In this document: piece by piece, positions 5,797-6,510 of the stretch
How positions within the stretch are numbered: the first letter of the stretch is position 1
Layout of the letters: each line of letters begins with the position of its first letter
NCBI GenBank assembly: GCA_964476375.1
Contig: CAYYZW010000049.1
Span: 1 to 6,510, forward strand
Origin: SAT2750 sp964476375
GTDB lineage: Bacteria > Planctomycetota > Planctomycetia > Pirellulales > Pirellulaceae
Length of the DNA stretch: 6,510 nt
Direction of reading: 5' to 3'
The notes under the pieces: model-generated
What the model saw: the letters and a program-made list of their open reading frames with translations, nothing else
What the model was told of the DNA's origin: nothing
Databases searched by the model: none
Program-made: the position numbers and the translations under genes

Positions 5797-6374
5797 GGGC
5801 TCGGGTGTCAACGACAGAGAACCGGCTGGCGCGAGGCGGCCTTTATCGCCTTCTGGCGAGATTATGGCTGCGTGAAGTGGACGGCCCCTTGCTTCAGCAG
5901 CTGGGCAAGGGAGAGCTCGGCGCGGCATATGGAGCTGCGGGAGGATGGCTGCCTCCGCTGGCAACCGCCGATATCGTGGAGGACCTGGAGATTGATTTCT
6001 GTCAGCTGTTTCTTGGGCCAACCCAGCATTTGCCTCCTTACCAGTCGGTCTGGCAGGACGGGAAACTGGAGGGGCAGGCGTGCCAGTCGATGCGGGACTT
6101 TGCGGATGTTGTCCGGTACGATCTTGCCGAGGGCGCACCGGGAATCATGCCCGATCATCTCGGGCTGCAGCTGGACCTGATGGGCCATGTGACGGCGAGT
6201 GAGAGGGTGGAAGACGCCGGGGGCCTGGACGAGTGGGAAGATGCTTTTTTTGCCATGCACCTGGGGTGGCCCGGGCCTCTTCTCGATGCGGCCGAGGACC
6301 GGGCGGAGACGGCGTTTTATGTTTCCCTGGTATCGATGACGCGGGGATTTCTCCGGTCGGAATCAGGTGTCTGA
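5793..6374 (+). CDS. TorD/DmsD-family molybdoenzyme maturation chaperone
   Basis: This is a cytoplasmic chaperone of the TorD/DmsD/NarJ type. It would bind the apo catalytic subunit or its Tat signal, assist cofactor insertion and hold back export until folding is complete. The protein is 193 aa, normal for the family, and looks all-helical. Recognisable segments are RGGLYRLLARLW (14-25), EIDFCQLFLGPTQHLPPYQSVW (66-87, the family's conserved FxxLFxGP...PPYxSV region) and PDHLGLQLDLMGH (120-132). The start is ATG 5793, overlapping the catalytic-subunit stop as ATGA. The frame is open further upstream, but those residues lack family features and lie inside the previous gene. There is no clear Shine-Dalgarno sequence, so translational coupling is likely. 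Its place directly after the catalytic gene implies that enzyme is its client. Family membership is confident; the dedicated partner is inferred. Confidence 0.9.
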   Translation: MRARVSTTENRLARGGLYRLLARLWLREVDGPLLQQLGKGELGAAYGAAGGWLPPLATADIVEDLEIDFCQLFLGPTQHLPPYQSVWQDGKLEGQACQSMRDFADVVRYDLAEGAPGIMPDHLGLQLDLMGHVTASERVEDAGGLDEWEDAFFAMHLGWPGPLLDAAEDRAETAFYVSLVSMTRGFLRSESGV

Positions 6375-6404
6375 CAGGGCCGGCTGGCGACCGTGGCGGG
6401 ACAA

Positions 6405-6506
6405 CTAGCCCCGCAGGTGGCGGTCAAAAAAATCCCTGGTCCGATTCCACATCGTGTCGCTTAAGACGTGGCCGCTCCCATCATCGAAGTAGTAGCTAAA
6501 ATTCTT
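6405..6506 (-). pseudogene. C-terminal fragment of a convergent alpha/beta hydrolase-like gene (frame broken at window edge)
   Basis: Read on the minus strand, this stretch gives 33 residues ending in a TAG stop: SYYFDDGSGHVL, then MWNRTRDFFDRHLRG. A DxGH-like turn followed by a W-R-x-x-DFFDRHL helix resembles the end of prolyl-oligopeptidase/alpha-beta hydrolase proteins, where that histidine would be catalytic. In the same frame a TAA occurs at 6507-6509, the very edge of the window, so the gene does not enter in frame. Removing one base from the AAAA at 6498-6501 would restore a reading of VKEFSYYFDDG. It could therefore be a frameshifted gene, a sequence error, or a fortuitous frame. It would converge with the chaperone gene, leaving a 30-nt gap. 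Confidence 0.3.
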
Positions 6507-6510
6507 TTAC

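Noticed and set aside
6396..6414. Possible terminator between the chaperone and the convergent fragment (GCGGG/CCCGC stem, 9-nt loop)
   Set aside because: The stem is only 5 bp, has no T-run, and overlaps the end of the minus-strand fragment, so it is too weak to annotate.

Overview
The window is GC-rich, plus-strand-dominated bacterial DNA with ordinary chromosomal gene content. No transposase, integrase, tRNA, rRNA or CRISPR array is visible. Two Tat-type export signals and a PsrA/PhsA/TtrA-type molybdoenzyme point to a diderm bacterium with a periplasmic respiratory chain. The SucD sequence resembles planctomycete-type SucD from memory, but the lineage cannot be fixed without a search.

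Layout. (1) Positions 1-1473 hold the 3' half of sucC and a complete sucD, encoding the beta and alpha subunits of succinyl-CoA synthetase (TCA cycle). (2) Positions 1474-1640 are intergenic: a long-range inverted repeat that may mark the sucCD 3' end, then a sigma70-like promoter (TTGTCT-18-TACAAT) and a strong ribosome binding site. (3) Positions 1641-2053 encode a small proline-rich two-helix membrane protein (DUF4190-like). Its well-placed ATG is out of frame with the body of the protein, and the switch falls at a run of ten G inside a GC hairpin. (4) Positions 2144-6374 form a tightly coupled three-gene operon: an exported four-cluster ferredoxin subunit, an exported MGD-molybdoenzyme catalytic subunit, and a TorD/DmsD-type chaperone. 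The gene junctions are GTGA and ATGA 4-nt overlaps. (5) After a 30-nt gap, the minus strand from 6506 back to 6405 reads like the C-terminus of an alpha/beta hydrolase arriving convergently, but its frame is interrupted at the window edge.

How the genes work together. The chaperone would help the catalytic subunit take up its molybdenum cofactor before Tat export. The ferredoxin subunit would carry electrons between the active site and the respiratory chain. The predicted Mo ligand is a cysteine (C228), as in the polysulfide, thiosulfate and tetrathionate reductase, arsenate reductase and sulfite-oxidising branches. The substrate cannot be named. Two features depart from the textbook complex. 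No NrfD/PsrC/DmsC-like membrane anchor is encoded in the operon. In the third Fe-S motif of the ferredoxin subunit, a histidine (H145) stands where the second cysteine is expected, the same place where NarH has tryptophan and binds a [3Fe-4S] cluster.
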